A stretch of 64,000 nt of DNA from Vandiemenella viatica (GCA_031002005.1 CM061919.1:171723121-171787120); one strand, 5' to 3'; counted from the stretch's first letter, positions 1 to 12,252 are shown. Notes: a model not told the origin generated them from the sequence alone. Numbers and translations are program-made.

Positions 1-2050
1 CAGAAAAGTGACATATGCGGAGACAGTCGAAATACGAAAATATCCTTGGTCGGCCACTTACAACCACCATATCTACCACAGTACCACAGTTTCTGAAATT
101 CGGCCGCTGTTGTGATCGAAAGGTGACTCTGTGCTACTACTACACACAAACGCCAGTTATCTGTGATCTATAGTTTTCGCTGAAAAGTGATACACCATGA
201 CACTTTTGTCTTTGGCAGAAGTATGAAATTGCCACAGGTTGATCACTTTCAACCCCCATATCTCCCACACCCCCATAGCTACCGACATCTAACAACCATA
301 GTGCACTACATGAGATACGATTCTACTACCAAACACAAACACCAATGCTCTATGCTATGTAGTTGTGGCAGAAAAGTGACATATGCGGAGACAGTCGAAA
401 TACGAAAATATCCTTGGTCGGCCACTTACAACCACCATATCTACCACAGTACCACAGTTTCTGAAATTCGGCCGCTGTTGTGATCGAAAGGTGACTCTGT
501 GCTACTACTACACACAAACGCCAGTTATCTGTGATCTATAGTTTTCGCTGAAAAGTGATACACCATGACACTTTTGTCTTTGGCAGAAGTATGAAACTTG
601 CCACAGGTCGACCACTTTCAACCCCCATTTCTCCCACACCCCCATAGCTACCGACATCTAACAACCATAGTGCACTACATGAGATACGATTCTACTACCA
701 AACACAAACACCAATGCTCTATGCTATGTAGTTGTGGCAGAAAAGTGACATATGCGGAGACAGTCGAAATACGAAAATATCCTTGGTCGGCCACTTACAA
801 CCACCATATCTACCACAGTACCACAGTTTCTGAAATTCGGCCGCTGTTGTGATCGAAAGGTGACTCTGTGCTACTACTACACACAAACGCCAGTTATCTG
901 TGATCTATAGTTTTCGCTGAAAAGTGATACACCATGACACTTTTGTCTTTGGCAGAAGTATGAAATTGCCACAGGTCGATCACTTTCAACCCCCATATCT
1001 CCCACACCCCCATAGCTACCGACATCTAACAACCATAGTGCACTACATGAGATACGATTCTACTACCAAACACAAACACCAATGCTCTATGCTATGTAGT
1101 TGTGGCAGAAAAGTGACATATGCGGAGACAGTCGAAATACGAAAATATCCTTGGTCGGCCACTTACAACCACCATATCTACCACAGTACCACAGTTTCTG
1201 AAATTCAGGCCGCTGTTGTGATCGAAAGGTGACTCTGTGCTACTACTACACACAAACGCCAGTTATCTGTGATCTATAGTTTTCGCTGAAAAGTGATACA
1301 CCATGACACTTTTGTCTTTGGCAGAAGTATGAAACTTGCCACAGGTCGACCACTTTCAACCCCCATTTCTCCCACATACCCCATAGCTTACCGACATCTA
1401 ACAACCATAGTGCACTACATGAGATACGATTCTACTACCAAACACAAACACCAATGCTCTATGCTAATGTAGTTGTGGCAGAAAAGTGACATATGCGGAG
1501 ACAGTCGAAATACGAAAATATCCTTGGTCGGCCACTTACAACCACCATATCTACCACAGTACCACAGTTTCTGAAATTCGGCCGCTGTTGTGATCGAAAG
1601 GTGACTCTGTGCTACTACTACACACAAACGCCAGTTATCTGTGATCTAGTAGTTTTCGCTGAAAAGTGATACACCATGACACTTTTGTCTTTGGCAGAAG
1701 TATGAAATTGCCACAGGTCGACCAATTTCAACCCCATATATCTCCCACATCCCCATAGCTACCGACATCTAACAACCATAGTGCACGACAGGAGAGACGA
1801 TTCTACTACCACACACAAACACCAAAAGTCTATGTTATGTAGTTGTGGCAGGAAAGAGAAGTATACGGAGATACGAATTTTTGGTCGAAATATGAAAACG
1901 CCCTGCACTGGCCAACTTTAATCATTATATCTCCCACATCCCCACAGCTATCGGCATTCGGCCAACGTTGTGCACGACAGGAAACTCCATGCTACTTCCA
2001 CCCAAAAATATCAGTGATCTGTGCTAGGTAGTGGTGGCTGAAAAGTGAAA
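1..2050 (+). repeat. Satellite S1 tandem array (window-edge truncated)
   Basis: About five and a half tandem units run from the window edge to about 2050. The anchor CAGAAAAGTGACATATGCGG starts at 1, 369, 738, 1106 and 1479, with a diverged copy at 1849, so units are 368-373 bp. Each unit is a dimer of two related monomers of about 184 bp: GCAGAAAAGTGACATA in one half corresponds to GCTGAAAAGTGATACA in the other, and both are followed by an ACC-rich block ending in CCAYATCTMCCAC. The first four units are nearly identical, while the last (about 1690-2045) is strongly diverged, as expected at an array edge. The short reading frames with repeated protein sequence here are by-products of the tandem repeat. 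Confidence 0.95.
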
Positions 2051-2149
2051 TATAGGAAAAAACACGTCTATTTTTATATATATATAAGATTTTATTTCTG
2101 TTTAACCCAGCATCTAGAGGCTTAACTGGGCCACTAAGTCTTCTTCACT

Positions 2150-2710
2150 ACAGACAATTATATTGTTGCTCCAGATAGCTCAGGAATAAGATTGCATAGG
2201 AAGGGCATATGGCAATGCCGCATATCTGACAGTAAACTTGAGAGTTGAATGAAAAGAAGTTGTTCAACAGATTGAAGTGGGCTAATGATATGACAAAGAA
2301 TGTGCTGGAGAGGCTGTTTTAGGAAGGGTTCCGTGGCATTGAGGCCCTAACAGTGGGGGTGTTAGTGTGCAAGGGAGTGACATGTATGGAGACATGGAAT
2401 GAGTCTGGTGGTAAAGGAGTGAGGACTGTTGACATACATTCAAGGAAGTGTGGGGTAAATTTTTGTGAATGAAGGAAGTTCTGTGCAAAAAGTTAGAGGT
2501 GCTGATATACAAGAGCTAAAATTCGCTCAGTAGGAAATCCATATGCTGCAGTTGTAGGTTGCTCAGGGTTGCCAGCTTTGTGGATCTTGGGAAGAAGGTA
2601 AATAATAAGGGTACGGGAATCTGAGGAGTAAGGAGTGACAACCATTTGGGTGAGAGGTCTTGTAAGGAGCACTGGAGGTCACAAAAAGTTGTACTTCTTA
2701 GAAAATTGAA
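2150..2710 (-). pseudogene. Penelope-like reverse transcriptase relic
   Basis: Read on the minus strand with frameshifts, this stretch shows Penelope-family RT motifs in order: LLPKIHKAGNPEQP (about 2560-2600), a palm segment resembling DVTSLYTNIP (about 2350-2390), and a block resembling GTAMGTKMAPSYANLF that reads ICGIAICPSYAILFLSYLE (about 2155-2215). The LPKIHK motif and the SYAN-type block are typical of Penelope-like elements rather than of APE LINEs. Several stops and frameshifts make it non-functional. No GIY-YIG part is visible next to it. It is more diverged than the copy at 6345-8760 and may belong to another subfamily. Confidence 0.7.
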
Positions 2711-3599
2711 GTAGCAGGATCTGTAGAGTGTGTTCTGATATCAGAGAGCCTCAACCTAACAGGAACTGCAATTAATGACTAAAATAAGTTGAGCCCTTGT
2801 CAACCGGGAGGAAAATTCTCTAATTGCCTGGGTTTCAATAACATTGATCTTACATTTAATATTTCTTACACTCTTGTGTTAATTACTCTGGCAATGTTCT
2901 CCCACTTCCAACAACAATATTTCTCCAAAGTTATCAATTATCGATTCAATACTTTCTTTCCACTCCCCACCACCACTCCTACTGCCCAGACCACACTACC
3001 TGGATCCTCCAATCACTTAGTGGGAGTTGGTGTATTCATATCCGAACTCATTAAGGGTATTATCTACTTGCAAAAATAAGGTTCACAACTGAAATATTTG
3101 TTCCATATTTTCATCTCCCTTGAGTTTGTTTTTCTCGTGTTCGCCGTTCCCAGCTGCTATCAGTTTTGGTACGTTTTGGGTTGAATTTCCCCTATCTATT
3201 TATAGTTACTGCAAACCAACTTTTAGCAAGAAAATTGAAAAAAGTCTATGCTTTACAAAATAGTTTGAAGGTAATAACACCTGCATTAAATTACAAAAAA
3301 TTACAGTCTTTCCAAACAGAAGCCTGATATTAACCACGATATCATATCACAATGCCGAGGATCTTCTTTAACAAAATCAGGAGTAAAAAGTGAGAAATTT
3401 GGTTGTTAAATATTTGTGAATTAAGCTTGTGATGCATTACAAAATCATTTTTCTTCTTTACACCTTCTTGCTCTTTGTATTTCCATGAGTACCTGAACAA
3501 ATCACTATGTGACAAGGATCTCCCATTCCATTGATTTTCCTCCATGTGTGGAATGAATATAGACAGAAATGGTTAATATGACCAACTAACAAAAAATTT
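2711..3599. other. No gene recognised
   Basis: AT-rich single-copy-looking DNA. Short reading frames (for example 2789-3079 and 3342-3545) have no recognisable motif, splice context or codon structure. Confidence 0.6.
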
Positions 3600-4245
3600 T
3601 AAACTCTACAATTACTATTACAAGATATTAAATTCAAAATAGTTTTCTTCTCTCATTAATATAGGCTGTCTGTAACGAGAGTGTTGATTAGTTAATGAAA
3701 GAAGGAGTGGACAGCTTCCACTGAGGGATGGTCTTTGGTGTAAGGAGTGCAACAAGAAAACATATGATTGGTCAGCAGGATCATTGGCAACGAAAAGAAC
3801 TGTGATTGGCTGTAAGGTCGAGGTATCTAGCAGACCACCATGATAGAAAAAGTATGAAGCTGGCAACCATTGGAAATGGTCGTGTAACGTGTTGCTCGCT
3901 AGCAGTGTGATGATGAGTGTGTATTCAACTTGTGTCATGCCTTTCAGTGCCTTAAAGTGGCGTGATGACCGAGATTGTACAGTAGGCAATTAATAACCAT
4001 GTGTATTGATGAGTTGGCGTTCCTTCTAACTGCTAACCTGTAATCTTCGTTGAAGTTGTATGATGCCTGATTTATCGTTTTGTAATGTGAGACTGGTACT
4101 GGACTGGAGTTGTGTACTTTGAATCAACAGTTTGAAGTTTAACGATTACGCATAAATAAACTTTCTTTAGAAAAAGATAGCCAGCGATAAGGGTTGTATC
4201 GACAATCCTGGTTAACTTCCCGGGTACCGGGTGGCGACTGACTGT
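3600..4245 (+). other. Possible decayed LTR or 5' leader
   Basis: The block ends with an AATAAA-type signal (about 4152-4158), then a short GT-rich stretch, then GGGTGGCGACTGACTG at about 4229-4244. TGGCGAC is the start of the primer-binding site used by some Gypsy elements such as mdg1 and 412 (tRNA-Arg type). That arrangement resembles R-U5-PBS. No second LTR, no TG...CA boundary and no gag or pol remnant is visible, so this is weak. Confidence 0.2.
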
Positions 4246-5443
4246 TATTAACGAACCTGTAAAAGTCCATCATATAATAAATCTTCACATATAAGGAATC
4301 GCATTACATATCATCCTTATCATTTAAAAATTTCAACTTTCACGAGTTGTTCGACACATCCTCTTCTACGGCTGTGTTATTTTCAAAGCAAGCTTCCATC
4401 TACTACCGGCTTGCTAGTACTGTGATAGTTATGAAAGAGGAAAGCAGATGTGTTGATATCTGTTTGTGAAATGTGTAGTTCATGACACAGATTGGAGACA
4501 ATCCAGGAATTTGCCTACCTGAATGTGAAAAACTGCTGGGCAAAAACTTTCATTCTGAATTTCTTAGCCTAAGGGTTAGGGGAGACAGATGGAGCCATTG
4601 TAACATGCTACTTGTTCCACATTTCACCTTATCTAACGATTAACCTGCCGCCACTGTAATATTTCACACATAGGCCTCACTACAAAACAAATCTCACAGA
4701 CAGAATGAATGGTCACTGGTAAACAGTCTACACCCACAACCTATACCTTCCAGTAGCAGAAGATACTAATATTCACAACCCCAACAACTTTAATGCCTTC
4801 TTTACTGCAAGAGGTACCAGAGTTTTCCCAGAAAAGCCCACAACTGAACTTCAGAGATGGAAACTTGGATAACAAAATACCCTCGATACCAGGCATCCTC
4901 CAAGCCTGAATCATCGATGAGACCCTGCTAATAACCCATCACTTATTTTACGACTTAAACAGAATTTTTTATAAAAAATTGTTTATTGCTGTTTTTTCTT
5001 TCGTTGTTTTCAAACTGGAAATAGCTAATGACTTACATGTACCATGGGAAGGAGCAAACAATTAGAAACCATTCTATATGGAAAATTGTGATCCACGGAT
5101 CATTATGTACTTCAGATGTGCATTCCTTTCACAAAAATCTGACAAAACTTGGGATTCCGTTTTATTTTTTTACTTTGGTTATTCAGTTTTCTGGACTGCA
5201 GTACTTTAAAATAAACAGAATACATTAAACAAATGTAATAAGCATTGACTTGCATTGTAACCAGTCAGTTACCATGTGAAATGCGTTAGACAATTAATGT
5301 GGTAGACATACATTGTATCTGGTAGACAGTTAAACAGTTTGTCTCTAGTACAATATGCCTTCCATGATCACAAAATGATGTACAAGAAATGACATTAATA
5401 TGCCAATACTGCTTCCTTACCCATCATTATCGATAAAAATTTC

Positions 5444-5445
<2 letters not shown>
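4246..5445. other. No gene recognised
   Basis: AT-rich DNA without a convincing reading frame or repeat match elsewhere in the window. A plus-strand stretch around 4690-4900 has a fairly open frame in all but a few codons, but I recognise no family. Confidence 0.5.

Positions 5446-5501
<56 letters not shown>
5446..5501. repeat. Poly(T) tract, 56 nt
   Basis: Uninterrupted T run of 56 bases. It may be the poly(A) tail of a minus-strand retrocopy or a length-unstable homopolymer whose assembled length is unreliable. The lysine-rich reading frame on the other strand is an artefact of this tract. Confidence 0.9.
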
Positions 5502-5850
5502 CACGAAGAAAGATGTCTGGGAAACTGCTACCATAAATATCAACAGCTAACAATATGTACTTTTTCCATGGCAACTTGTACCGAAATGCCAATATTTCAA
5601 TGGACTTTTACTCGATTAATATATATTTGGTAGCTATAATGTGCAAAACATTCTTGAATAATATCGCCCAAGGAACATGTGTACAAATTTTGGCTGCTGT
5701 TCAAACCACAGGCAGTAAAATAAAATGTTCTTTCTATTAAATAACTCTTATAACCCTGATTTTGTAATGTTATCACCATACTGCTGTTGAGTTAATGACA
5801 ATAGCAACATGGAAGCAATGAAATTAAAAATTTACTAGCCATCTTAAAAC

Positions 5851-6285
5851 CTTATGCTATACCACATAAGTTATAAAACTAAATCCTTTATGCTAACAAA
5901 GCTTGTCAGTTGTCATTCTGATCCTGGTTCCATTTCAATCAAAACACAAACTTGGCTAATGATTCCATTAAAAAATCATAACTTCTGTCACATGCGCGTT
6001 AATACATTCACTGTTTTGCCATCAAAACTTGGCCTGCTGGAAGTACTTATATGCGACTGAAATAATGACATCTATAATGGCTATATTGAAATCAAAGAGA
6101 ATTAAAAGTAATTCATATCCTAATGCTACACCGTATAAATTATAAAGCTAATTCGCCATCCATTATGTTTTAACCAAGCATATCAGCTATTATCATGGTC
6201 CAGGCTGCATTTCAACTGTTCAGAAATCATAGGTTCAGTCAAATGTACAGTAATACATACACTGTATTGTGATGAAATCTCAGAC
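5851..6285 (+). repeat. Diverged direct repeat, two units
   Basis: A segment starting at about 5851 (CTTATGCTATACCACATAAG) recurs in diverged form from about 6120 (CTAATGCTACACCGTATAAA). Matching follows through TCATTCTGATCC/TCATGGTCCAGG and ATACATTCACTGTTTTGC/ATACATACACTGTATTGT. Unit offset is about 269 bp. No coding potential is seen. Confidence 0.65.
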
Positions 6286-6344
6286 ATCAGTATGAAAACT
6301 GAACCTGAGGTAATAACTAAAACAACACGTAATCGTAGGCTTCC

Positions 6345-6802
6345 GCGGCCAGAATCAGTTGATTCTTAGCTATCCGGGTGGCGCCGCGTCATGTTTCTTG
6401 AAACCGACATTTCGGCCCTCCTCCTGGGGTCTTCTTCCTGGGAAGAACTGCGTCTTTGGTCAGTGAGCGGTCTTGATTTATAGCGGAGGCCCACGTCCGT
6501 CTAGATGATTCGATTTTCCCGGCCAATCAAAGGTCCGAGTCATCACGTGGTCCATTGGCCTGGTGGGGTAAGGCGCGGTCTGGTGGGGGGTGACACGTGA
6601 CATGCTCTCTCCGCACCAGAGAGAGCCAGGCGTCGTGTAATTTGAGCCCCATTGTCTTCGTTAATATTGTTTGGGCGTTTAGCAATTTCTAACGCCTCCT
6701 TTACTCTCCTTGGCCACCACTTATCCTCGCGCACTATGAGTGTAGTGTTTTCGAAATCTATTGCATGATTGGTTTCGGCTGCATGGCGTGCTATGGCTCC
6801 CT
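6345..6802 (-). repeat. Inverted copy of the Penelope 3' end
   Basis: Reverse complement of about 8300-8760. Read on the minus strand it repeats the end of the endonuclease domain (AIARHAAETNHAIDFENTT..., then RRVKEALEIAKRPNNINEDN) and the following tail. The two arms differ at scattered positions (for example GAGGGCCGAAATG against GAGGGTCGAAACG), so they have diverged since duplication. Confidence 0.9.
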
Positions 6803-6816
6803 TGCAGTAATCTTCT

Positions 6817-8463
6817 GCAAGAGGAAAAATTAGCATTAAATAGATTATGCCAGCGAGAGGACATTGTAATACTTCCTGCAGATAAAGGAAATGCAACAGT
6901 GCTGATGAAATCGGAAGACTATCACAATAAGGTGATGACGATTTTAGAAGACGAGACATACACCCCACTAGATATGTACCCTCTACGTAAACTGAGGTCT
7001 GAAGTGGCATCCCTTGTCAATAACTCTTCAGAAATCGAACAAGAAAACAAGGCTAGACTGAAGAGAAACAACACCTCTACTCCTCGGTTCTATGGTTTGC
7101 GAAAAATACATAAGCCAGAAATACCTTTACGGGCGATCGTCAGCGCAATTAACTCTCCAACTCATCCACTAGCCTGCTATGTTGCCGACAAACTAAAACC
7201 CTTGTCAGAAGGCATCGCTTCGACCGTCAGAAATAGCTCACACTTCGTAGAAATCATATCTTCACTCAAAATTGAAGAAACTGACATTCTAGAGAGCTTT
7301 GATGTTGTGTCGCTCTACACCAACGTGCCTGTGAAAGAAGCAGTGACAATAATACGCACCAAGCTATCGGCCCTGAACATCTCAGAAGAATGGGCGGACC
7401 TGGCCGAGTTTTGTTTCAAATCAATGTTCTTCCAGTACGACGGGAAATTTTATGCTCAAGTGGAAGGAGCGGCCATGGGCTCACCGATTTCGCCGATAGC
7501 AGCAGACATCTTTATGGAGGCGCTGGAGATGGAAATTTTGGATAACGTGCCCCTCAAACCGCGTCTGTGGTTACGCTACGTTAACAACACATTTGTGGTG
7601 TGGTCCCAAGGATGAAGTGCCCTTGACAAATTCCTGGATTATATAAATAAAGCACATCCAAAAATTAAATTCACTATGGAAACGGAGGAACGAGGACAGC
7701 TGCCGTTCCTAGATGTGCTAGTAACAAAACGTGATGACGGGAACCTTGGACACTCAGTATATCAGAAGCCAACACACAAACAGATATCTACACGCCGCAT
7801 CGCACCACCACCCAGCGACAAAAAGAGGCATCCTCATGACCTTGCATACAAGAGCGACGAAAGTGTGTGACGCAAATAGTTTGACGACGGAGTTGGAGGC
7901 GCTGCAACACACATTCAAGTCGAACGGCTATCACAATAATTGTATTAGACGGACTTTGCATGCAGCCATGACAGATAAAGACACTGATTCAACATCTAAT
8001 CAAGCCACCTCTCAGGAACGCCAAGTAGTGGTTTTACCCTACATAAGTGGCGTTACTAATAGGGTAGAATCGGGAAGCTGTTCAAAAAAGTTGACATAAA
8101 ACCTGTCTACAAAGCGCACAGCAAAGTCAGCAACCAGCTCGTCAAAGTTAAAGACAGGCTGCCTCCACTACAGGTTGCCGGTGTCTATGAGATTCCATGC
8201 ACCTGTGGTCGTATGTACATAGGAGAGACAGGGCACACTATAAGGGACAGGCTGCGCGAGCATATCCGAAACTACAAATCTAATAACACTGATAAATCCG
8301 CCATAGCACGTCATGCAGCCGAAACCAATCATGCAATAGATTTCGAAAACACTACACTCATAGTGTGCGAGGATAAGTGGTGGCCAAGGAGAGTAAAGGA
8401 GGCGTTAGAAATTGCTAAACGCCCAAACAATATTAACGAAGACAATGGGGCTCAAATTACATG
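6817..8463 (+). pseudogene. Penelope RT + GIY-YIG endonuclease, degenerate
   Basis: RT motifs in order: ILPADKGNATVLM (about 6870-6910), FYGLRKIHKPEIPLRAIVSA (about 7088-7147), SFDVVSLYTNVP (about 7298-7333), GAAMGSPISPIAADIFMEAL (about 7470-7530), then YVNNTFVVW (7577 onward), where the family has YVDD. The frame then meets a TGA at about 7612. It resumes with LDKFLDYINKAHPKIKFTME, shifts frame near 7790, and shifts again near 8070. The endonuclease domain follows as GVYEIPC..CGRMYIGETGHTIRDRLREH (about 8180-8260), with the GVY and YIG signatures intact, and ends at a TGA at 8462. RT would copy RNA at a target nick made by the GIY-YIG nuclease. Loss of both catalytic aspartates plus the breaks makes this inactive. 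Confidence 0.9.
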
Positions 8464-8665
8464 ACGCCTGGCTCTCTCTGGTGCAGAGAGAGCATGTCAC
8501 GTGTCACCCCCCACCAGACCACGCCGTACCCCACCAGGCCAAAGGACCACGTGATGACTCGGATCTTTGATTGGCTGGGCAAATCGAACCATCTAGACGG
8601 ACGCGGGCCTCCGCTATAAATCAAGACCACTCACTGACCGAAGACGCAGTTCTGCCCAGGAAGAA

Positions 8666-8694
8666 GACCCCAGGATGAGGGTCGAAACGCCGGT
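8666..8694 (+). ncRNA. Hammerhead-like relic in Penelope tail
   Basis: GACCCCAGGATGAGGGTCGA followed by AAC has the layout box-stem-GAAAC of Penelope-associated hammerhead ribozymes. The first box reads AGGATGA instead of CTGATGA and stem II is very short, so I call it a relic. The inverted arm has the counterpart at 6403-6431 on the minus strand. Confidence 0.3.
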
Positions 8695-8760
8695 TTCAAG
8701 AAACATGACGCGGCGCCACCCGGATAGCCAAGAATCAATAAAACAACAAAAGTTTTCAGA

Positions 8761-11169
8761 AGACATTTAAAATTCATGCCTCTCCACATCAATATTTGGT
8801 AATAAAATAAAACACTTAAAGAATTTTTACACATTCCAAAACACACGTGCCAGAAACAGTAGGCAAATGCTAGATAATATTTTAGTCTTTTTCCCAAGAG
8901 TTATTGATACTTCACTTCTACCACCTTGACTTCCCACTCCTAGTTCTCCATGAAGTAGCTAGTCATGCAATAGGTAGTGTGTGTTCACCCCTCCTTGCCA
9001 AATGGCCAAATTATATTTACATGAATAAGGTTTTTAAACCAAAATATTGTAAAGTGTGTTCACACTTTTGGGTTTTAGAGTTTGTTTGTTACTCCTGTCT
9101 TCATCTGTGGCAAGTAATCGGTTATTTTTCCTATCCTTCCTTATTTTTACTTTTTTAATTGTAAGTTACTGCAATAAGCACCACACCCATGGGGAGTTCA
9201 CTTCGACACCAACATACATATATCTATGCAACACAGCAGTGCATATGATTGCATGTTTCAAGGTTAGTAATTAAACCCTCAACGAGCTTGATACTGTGAG
9301 ATAATTTAGAAGATCTTGGAGAATCTATCATGAGCAAAGAGATGAAGCAGAACTTCCAGATGCAGCACGATTCTGTGACCTGTAGGGGGTGTATATTTTT
9401 ACTGAAGATGAATAAATTATACATGAAGAATACATTGACAATCCTAGAAAAGTTGAAGTGTGTTCTGAAGATAAGATACAATGATCCTTCACCACCTTTG
9501 AAACCAAAGCCTCAAACTTCTGATTTTCCCTTTGAGCAAGAGTTGAGGATGGGGGAGGTAGAGGGGGAGGGAACAATGGAAGTGTAACCTATTAGCACCA
9601 ATCAATTCAACATCAAATCCAAAGCATTTAATCTGGACAAAGAGCTTCTCAGTGGAGTTTGAATTCACTGCAGTTACTCCTTACTTACCCAAAAAGATTT
9701 ATTGAAGATGTAGAAGGAAATACAAGAAGGGGGCATCACACAAGATAAATATTCTGCTACTGATTATTCAATTTATGACATATTTGTTGAGGGAAGAGAA
9801 ACACACAACAACCATTACACTATAACAATGGGTGACTGGAGCAGTATTGTAGTAACCATCAAATAACAATGATTTTAATTTCATGGCACTGTCATCATGG
9901 GTGTGCAATTCCAAGAGTAAACCTCATTTATATCGATGCCATATCTCTTGGAAGGATGGTGCTTCTTGTCAGAAGATTATAGACACTGCTGAAGCAATCT
10001 GAAAACAAGCCTTGATTGAGCAATTTGATCAAAATTTGCTGATAAATTTCAACAGACAGGATTTAGATATCAAATGTACCTTCTCAACCAAGGGTAAGAA
10101 TATAACATACATCTCCATAGGCAATGTTCGTAAGATTACCCATTTGTAACTGTAATATATTATATCACAACATCAAGGAACAAATGCTGACAGCATTCCT
10201 GTGTCTACAAAAGCTGAAAGGGTATCTAAAGAAGTTGAATCTCTGTAAAGGGAATCCAAAAACACCTATGTAATGTGCTTAAAATAGAGAAAACTGAGGT
10301 TCAACAACTGCCAACAATATCTTGAATGTCAATGTCTGGAATGAAACCAGTTCTGATTGTTGGTAGATTCATAGAGTGTCCAAAGGCAGCCCTTGCTGCT
10401 GTGATTTAAAGTTTGGAGACAATTAGGGTCAGCCAACTTTTACAGTTAAGATATTTTGATAGCTGAATCCAAAATAATGCAGTCTTTGTGGCAAAGCAAA
10501 TAATTAAATGATTGGACAGGCACAATTATGATACATGTCCTGATCCACAATCTTAAAAATATGATCATGTATGCTTGGCTTTCATCACAATTAAAACTAA
10601 ATAAATGTACATTTCACAGTGTGAGTGAGGTCTGCTTCCTGTAGTAGTTCATCTGGAAAAAACTTATTCATGTCTTGTTTGTGGTGTCAAGAAAACTTTT
10701 ACTTCATCTATTCTTTTAAGTTATAACAATACTCATCATCGTTGTCATGTGCTGATATTCTCTTTATTTAAATGGAGTTTCTTGCCATGTAGGCAAGGCC
10801 CCTAAAGCTCAAGGAGCCCTTGCCAGCAAACCTCACAAGACTTGGCAGAACAAAAAAAAAGGTTTACAGGTTCTAAAAAGTCAACACAGCCACCATTCCC
10901 TTATGGGAAAATATTAACTGGAATCCTAATTAAATGTTCTTTTCTAAAGGGTTCTACAAAGAATTTAACGTCAACTCGGAATACCATTTACCAGCTAACA
11001 CTCTCTCTGCTAGTCCTTCACCTGTACCAAAAAGCCTGTTTTATCTCTCTTCCTAACACTCGCGTTCATCCAAATACATGAAAGCAATTCTCGTTTATTT
11101 ATCTATGACACATTTCCAACAGTTTTGCTTGTAAGTTAATCAAAGAAACAATTATTTACTGCAATGCAC
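8761..11169. other. No gene recognised; 3' flank of the host gene
   Basis: AT-rich DNA with no recognisable coding motif. A plus-strand stretch at about 9700-10400 keeps parts of open frames, including ITMGDWSSIV near 9815-9850, which faintly recalls the MGDWN motif of APE endonucleases. It is far too broken to assign. Confidence 0.4.
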
Positions 11170-11192
11170 ATAGTGTGATATTCTTATTGTGA

Positions 11193-11198
11193 CTTTAT
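11193..11198 (-). promoter_or_regulatory. Polyadenylation signal AATAAA of the host gene
   Basis: On the minus strand AATAAA lies about 150 nt after the stop of the last predicted exon, followed by AT-rich sequence. The position fits a short 3' UTR. Confidence 0.45.
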
Positions 11199-11348
11199 TC
11201 ATTACCAAAAAGAATCCTAGAAGAGGTACTGAATACATGTCATGGATCAAGAGTCTATTGCTTTGACAATTCAGCTGCTACCTTTAGTTGAAAATGTTGG
11301 CACTGCCATGTGTATTAACAGTAAACAATGTTTACAGACATTCACATG

Positions 11349-11498
11349 TCAGAAAGATTTATCTTTTTTAAGATCTATTAATATCATCCGATTCAAAATA
11401 GAACCGACATCATGAACTTTGTAGTCAATTTTTTCCACAAATGGTAGGGTATCTGGACAAATGCCAAGCAATGTGTCTTTATTTTCATTAAAGAACAT
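11349..11498 (-). CDS. Host gene, predicted terminal exon
   Basis: The minus-strand frame reads MFFNENKDTLLGICPDTLPF ... KKDKSF then TGA. It is preceded by a strong acceptor (T-rich tract, TTTGGCTCAG at the boundary). The phase-0 start matches the phase-0 end of the exon at 12193-12252. The internal ATG at the boundary is probably just methionine in the chain, not a start. Composition is that of an ordinary soluble protein, with no transmembrane stretch and no repeats. I do not recognise the family. An additional small exon between 12193 and 11498 cannot be excluded. Confidence 0.55.
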   Translation of the reverse strand: MFFNENKDTLLGICPDTLPFVEKIDYKVHDVGSILNRMILIDLKKDKSF

Positions 11499-12192
11499 CT
11501 GAGCCAAATTTAAAAAAAAAATTAGTGGGTTCTCCCACAAATAAAATGTCTTAACACAACATTTACTGTTTTTTCAAATACCTCTTGACTAAAATCACAC
11601 TCTAACAGGTACAAAAAATTGGAAATAAATTCTTGTCCATATTTTTATTTTTGCCTTAAAATGTTATAGCTGACATTTTAAATAGGTATAGCCATTATCA
11701 GAAATAATGTTTCTTTTTGAATTTTTAGAAAACACTTTCCTTAAATAAATTTAAACAAGGGCAGCGAAAGTAAATTCATAACCTACTAAAGTATAAGGCA
11801 GAAGGTGAGAGCAGGGAACAACACAAATGGTCAACATGATTGGTGACATCTTTAGAATGAATGAAATTAAAAAAGACATATTCCATGCCACATATTGATG
11901 TCCGCATGGAGTCTGATAGATAAGTGAGCCAATAGCATTGGTTACCAGCAAAAGGTGAAATTAGACAGGAAAGAGAACATGGAAAATATGAAATTGGTAA
12001 CAGCAGATACAAGAAAGCAACTGAATGTTAGAATGTGTGATGATGAGCAGATAACGGGAGGAGGAATTTTCAAAATAAATAGGCCCTAACAGTCTTTACT
12101 TAACAAATTATCAAAAACCATTAGCATGGCCAGATATTTGTTTCTAATATTAAACTATTTAAAACAAGTAAAATAGTAGTAACATGTCTGAC

Positions 12193-12252
12193 CTGACTGA
12201 TATATGGCTTTATTTTTCCTGAATGTGAAACTTTCTTGAATTGCAGCTTATC
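12193..12252 (-). CDS. Host gene, predicted internal exon (20 codons)
   Basis: Reads DKLQFKKVSHSGKIKPYISQ. The acceptor is TTTACTTTCAG on the minus strand. The donor is CAG followed by GTCAGA, which is weaker than consensus. It begins and ends in phase 0. The preceding exon must therefore use the donor TCA|GTAAGG, because the alternative ATG|GTAAG a few codons later would throw this exon into a stop. Small basic exon, family unknown. Confidence 0.5.

Larger units (their letters stand above)
6345..8760 (+). mobile_element. Penelope-like element with inverted 3'-end duplicate
   Basis: A retroelement of the Penelope class: RT followed by a GIY-YIG endonuclease domain in one ancestral reading frame. 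The 5' part of RT is missing. In its place, 6345-6802 is an inverted copy of about 8300-8760, including the C-terminal coding region and the 3' non-coding tail. The joint lies at about 6803, where the inverted copy stops at TGCTATGG. Inverted and partial tandem termini are a known habit of Penelope elements. The copy is dead, with a stop, frameshifts and altered catalytic residues. Related 3' ends occur at 52580-52880 (-) and, from other subfamilies, at 45821-47022 and 62830-63080. Confidence 0.9.

Noticed and set aside
187..1627. Several open frames of 62-102 codons with nearly identical protein sequence
   Set aside because: They are translations of the S1 tandem satellite, on both strands, without start context, splice signals or domain.
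5395..5633. Lys-rich and Phe-rich frames
   Set aside because: Produced by the 56-nt poly(T) tract.
8666..8694. A functional hammerhead ribozyme
   Set aside because: The first core box is altered and stem II is minimal, so it is listed only as a relic.
9290..10500. A LINE endonuclease domain
   Set aside because: Only one weak motif (MGDWSS) is seen and no further APE block follows in any frame.
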